Source of the DNA: Oreocharis arfaki
Taxonomy: Eukaryota; Chordata; Aves; Passeriformes; Paramythiidae
DNA length: 64,000 nt
Assembly: GCA_013398015.1 (NCBI GenBank)
Contig: VZRR01009903.1
Location: forward strand, 372,001-436,000
Direction of reading: 5' to 3'
Part shown: positions 61,301 through 64,000 of the stretch, piece by piece
Layout of the letters: every line of letters begins with the position of its first letter
How positions within the stretch are numbered: the stretch's first letter is position 1
The notes under the pieces: model-generated
Seen by the model: the letters and a program-made list of their open reading frames with translations, nothing else
Told to the model about the DNA's origin: nothing
Database searches by the model: none
Made by a program: the position numbers and the translations under genes

Positions 61301-64000
61301 GCTTGAGTAAGAGCTGCAGAAGTGCCCTGTGGTCCTTGAGGAAATTTTCATCGCTGCATTTACCACTTATTTGGTGTACCCCTTGTTTTAACAAATCACA
61401 CAAGAAAAATGTTCTGGTACCTCTATTTGGTGTTTGGTTTCTTCCCTTACCAGTACATTTTTTTTACTCGCTTTTTCTTCACATGATAGAGTCAAGATCA
61501 GTTTTATTTATTGGGTCAGCATAATGCAAATAAATCTCTGCTGTTGGTTACTGCTTAATGCCTGCAAGAGAGCAAGCCCAGCCCCCCTGCCCCTGCATCT
61601 GCTAACCAGGGAGGGGCAGCCACCCTGGGGAGATCTCCTGAAGGCAGCCATGGCCCAGAGCAGCTTTTCAGAGAAGGAGGAAAATTAATTCAAACCCAAA
61701 GCTTTTTGAGGAGATGGTTCTTGCGGGCAGGGGTGAGGAGTCAAGGAAAGCACCAAGTGGGATTTGAAAATGAAGCACGTCGAAACTGTTCCTTGGGAGT
61801 GCAACCATTGTAATGCACTTGGTGTTCACACTCAAATTTAAAAGCAGATTTTAGCAAAGTTCAGAACAACAAAATTTCCTGATACTTATTGGTTATGAAA
61901 GCACATTTTTGAAAAGCAGCAATAGAGGAAGCCCATCACAGGTTCAGAAACTATGAGAAAACCTTAAAAACATCTAGGTTTTATTTTTTAATCAGTACAA
62001 CCAGAAATCCTGTGTGGAACACCAAACAAAAACAAAACCCCCCTCCCAAACTGCTGTTTCTACACAATGTCATGAGTGGGTTTTGAGCAAACGAAATGCA
62101 ATTGCAAGGGCAAAGAAAACATGGGATTTCCTACTCCACATGAAATTCCTTGTGTTCACAAAGAGGAATTGTGGCCGTCTTATAGAAATGCTACCACACT
62201 AAATGCATTTAAGCAGTGATTGACAACTTGGTGATACCTTTACCTGCAGTGCACCAATTTTTGTGCTTCCACAATGCTACCAGTTTTGATGGTAATGATT
62301 AGTAGGTGTGTAATTCAAAGCAATACCAGCATTAACCTTGCTCAGCTTGGCATCCAGACAATGGAGAAAAATAAGGTGTAGGTTTCAGTCTGGTAAAAGA
62401 CCCATGGAAAACTAGAGAACAAAACAACATATTAACCCCCTTTTAATGAATATACTGTTAAAGAAATAAAGATTTTTCATATTCCATCATGAGATCCTTA
62501 TGCACCAGATTAAACAGCACAGCTGACCAAGAGATGACCATGATTCAGTCTTATTGAGGGTGGGGTAACCTCAAAAGATGCAGCAGGTCTTTTCAGTTCA
62601 CAGAAGGATAAAATTACCTACATGCTTATGCAACCTCTATTCAAACCTCCTGCAAGCCAACAGAACTTCCACTCATGCTTATAAAGCTAGCCACCTGTAA
62701 AAGGATTTTTAGGACCAGGACCTAAAGTTTGCCCCAGTTTCTAAGCTGGAAATAATATTAATTCTATCCCAAGTAACTCCAGAATATAAGTGGGTTTGGG
62801 TAAAAAAAAGTAAGCATGAAAGAAAGGAAACTGTGTCTTCAAATCACCTCAAAAATTCTTGCAAGAGAAATTTTGGAGGTTCTTTTGCAGTGAAAAAATG
62901 AATTGCCTTTATTCGCTGTCACTTATTTTTCATGATGGATGCAGCAATGTGAGCCTCATGCCTATTTTTTTGCTAAGTTTTTTATGCTTTATAGGTCTTT
63001 ATACTCAACAGTCCTATGAGGTTCAGCACTATTGCTACAATAGTTCAAGGATGTGTGTAGAGCCTGAAGATTTTGGCTTGGATCTCTACTGGAATTTCCA
63101 TATAGCCTTGCTGATTGTGTCTCCTCTCAAAAGTTTATTCCGTTTTTAACTTTGCAGTTGGTTTGCTTGGCTCTTGCCTTTTTGGGGTGCCTATGATCCT
63201 TCCAACACGTCAGGTGGGTGCTGCAGCCTTCCCCTCCCACTGTCTCTGCATGGAGCTCCCATGGAGCTAGCTCTGGCAAATATTCTTTGGCACCACGAGG
63301 AAACGTTGTTCCTCTCAAAGTCTGCAGGGCCTTTGGGTCAGGTCTCACAAATCCTTTCATTCAGATTCCTAATTCAACCAGACCTGAAATCCTACATAGC
63401 ATAAACCGTACCATTACTCAGGAGAGGATTGGTGGAACCTTTTCGGTTTTGGAGACAGAGACACAGGGCCCCTTGCTCATGTGGCACTGACAAAAAGAGG
63501 GTGATCTGGGCAGGAGCTGGCATTCAGCAGCTGCTCCGGGTATCCAGTGTCCAGCTGCATGGGAGTGAGGGGCCCTTCTGAGGTACTGAGAAGAGCCGCA
63601 CACAACCTATGGTGCAAGTATGGGACCATCATCTAAGGGTGGGATTTTGAGCTGTGGAAAGCAGCATTCCCAGGACTGGGTACTGGACCCAGCCCAGCTT
63701 CGTTGTCTAAAGGCAGCCCAACAAGGCTCAGGTGCCAGAGTAGAGGCAGTGAGGTGAGGAAGGGAGGAAGGTTGCAACTCTTCTCAGTCATTAACAATCT
63801 GTTTGTTCTGAGGAAAAAGTACAGAAGAAGTTGACATCACTGAGGCACCCAAGACCTTTAAGACAGCTTTGCTTCAGGGAACTGAAAGGACTGAAAGTCA
63901 CTGACTGATTCAGTGAACTGTTTTGAGGTAAGAATTTAGGAGTTACTTTGATTTTTTTTTTCTTTTTCATTTCACCTTTTGAGCAGCTAGACAGAAATGG

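Larger units (their letters stand above)
56618..64000. other. Seven kilobases of mainly unique non-coding DNA
   Basis: I recognise no gene. It contains a local duplication at 57981-58080, a small hairpin at 58155-58180 and a probable old amniote repeat near 58212-58310. Frames up to 100 codons (plus, 59005-59307) are unidentified. A GC-richer patch at 61560-61680 and another from 63180 to 63780 have short overlapping frames only. A run of pyrimidines and T closes the window. Confidence 0.5.

Noticed and set aside
1..64000. CRISPR arrays, bacterial operons, telomeric TTAGGG arrays, rRNA or tRNA genes
   Set aside because: I looked for repeat-spacer patterns, long adjacent frames, TTAGGG runs and tRNA B-box-like motifs by eye and found none. 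The window is vertebrate chromosomal DNA.

Overview
This is vertebrate nuclear DNA, almost certainly from a bird. The sequence is AT-rich and CpG-poor. It has no long open reading frames, no operon structure and no ribosome-binding sites. Its recognisable repeats are of avian type: several CR1 LINE fragments with the typical 3' end (repeats related to ATTCTATG), and two LTRs of endogenous retroviruses, one of which closely resembles a widespread avian LTR family as I remember it. Repeat density is low, as is usual for birds. I recognise no protein-coding gene. The longest open frames are about 140 codons, and each is either CR1 sequence or shows no family signature I know. The window is best read as an intergenic region or as the inside of a very large intron.

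Layout. 1-3.3 kb is unique sequence. 3.33-4.76 kb is a very old, strongly decayed CR1-type LINE that resembles the CR1 lineages still well preserved in turtles and crocodilians. 4.8-13.3 kb is mostly unique, with a candidate 103-bp internal exon at 7789-7891, a TA/TG microsatellite that runs into a 47-base assembly gap at 8010-8056, and a diverged pair of direct repeats near 11.0 and 12.6 kb. 13.3-14.6 kb is a mobile-element cluster: two minus-strand CR1 fragments, a truncated minus-strand LTR, and a TATGG pentanucleotide array that appears to have grown out of the LTR and ends in a faulty assembly join at 14587. A short CR1 3' end lies at 15.5 kb and a longer CR1 at 19.5-20.35 kb. 20.4-38.7 kb is mostly unique, with two CR1 tails (30.3 and 31.3 kb) and an extremely AT-rich block at 31.7 kb. 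A fairly well preserved minus-strand CR1 lies at 38.73-39.44 kb. Around 45.8-46.1 kb there is a CRE-like site and CpG cluster followed by an open frame that begins with a signal-peptide-like sequence, a possible promoter and first exon. 54.47-56.62 kb is the best LINE copy, a plus-strand CR1 with recognisable reverse transcriptase motifs, split by a complete solo LTR (55445-55770) flanked by a 6-bp target duplication. The rest to 64 kb is unique sequence with small local duplications and relics of old repeats.

How the parts relate. Nothing here forms a working gene system. The events that can be ordered are layered insertions. The old CR1 at 3.3 kb is by far the most decayed. Younger CR1 copies came later, and at least one of these was then hit by a retroviral LTR that recombined to a solo LTR. 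I found no undescribed system. The items most worth checking are the nested solo LTR, the LTR-seeded pentanucleotide array with its assembly error, and the two candidate exons at 7.8 and 46.0 kb. All family names for repeats come from recall of consensus sequences, not from a search.
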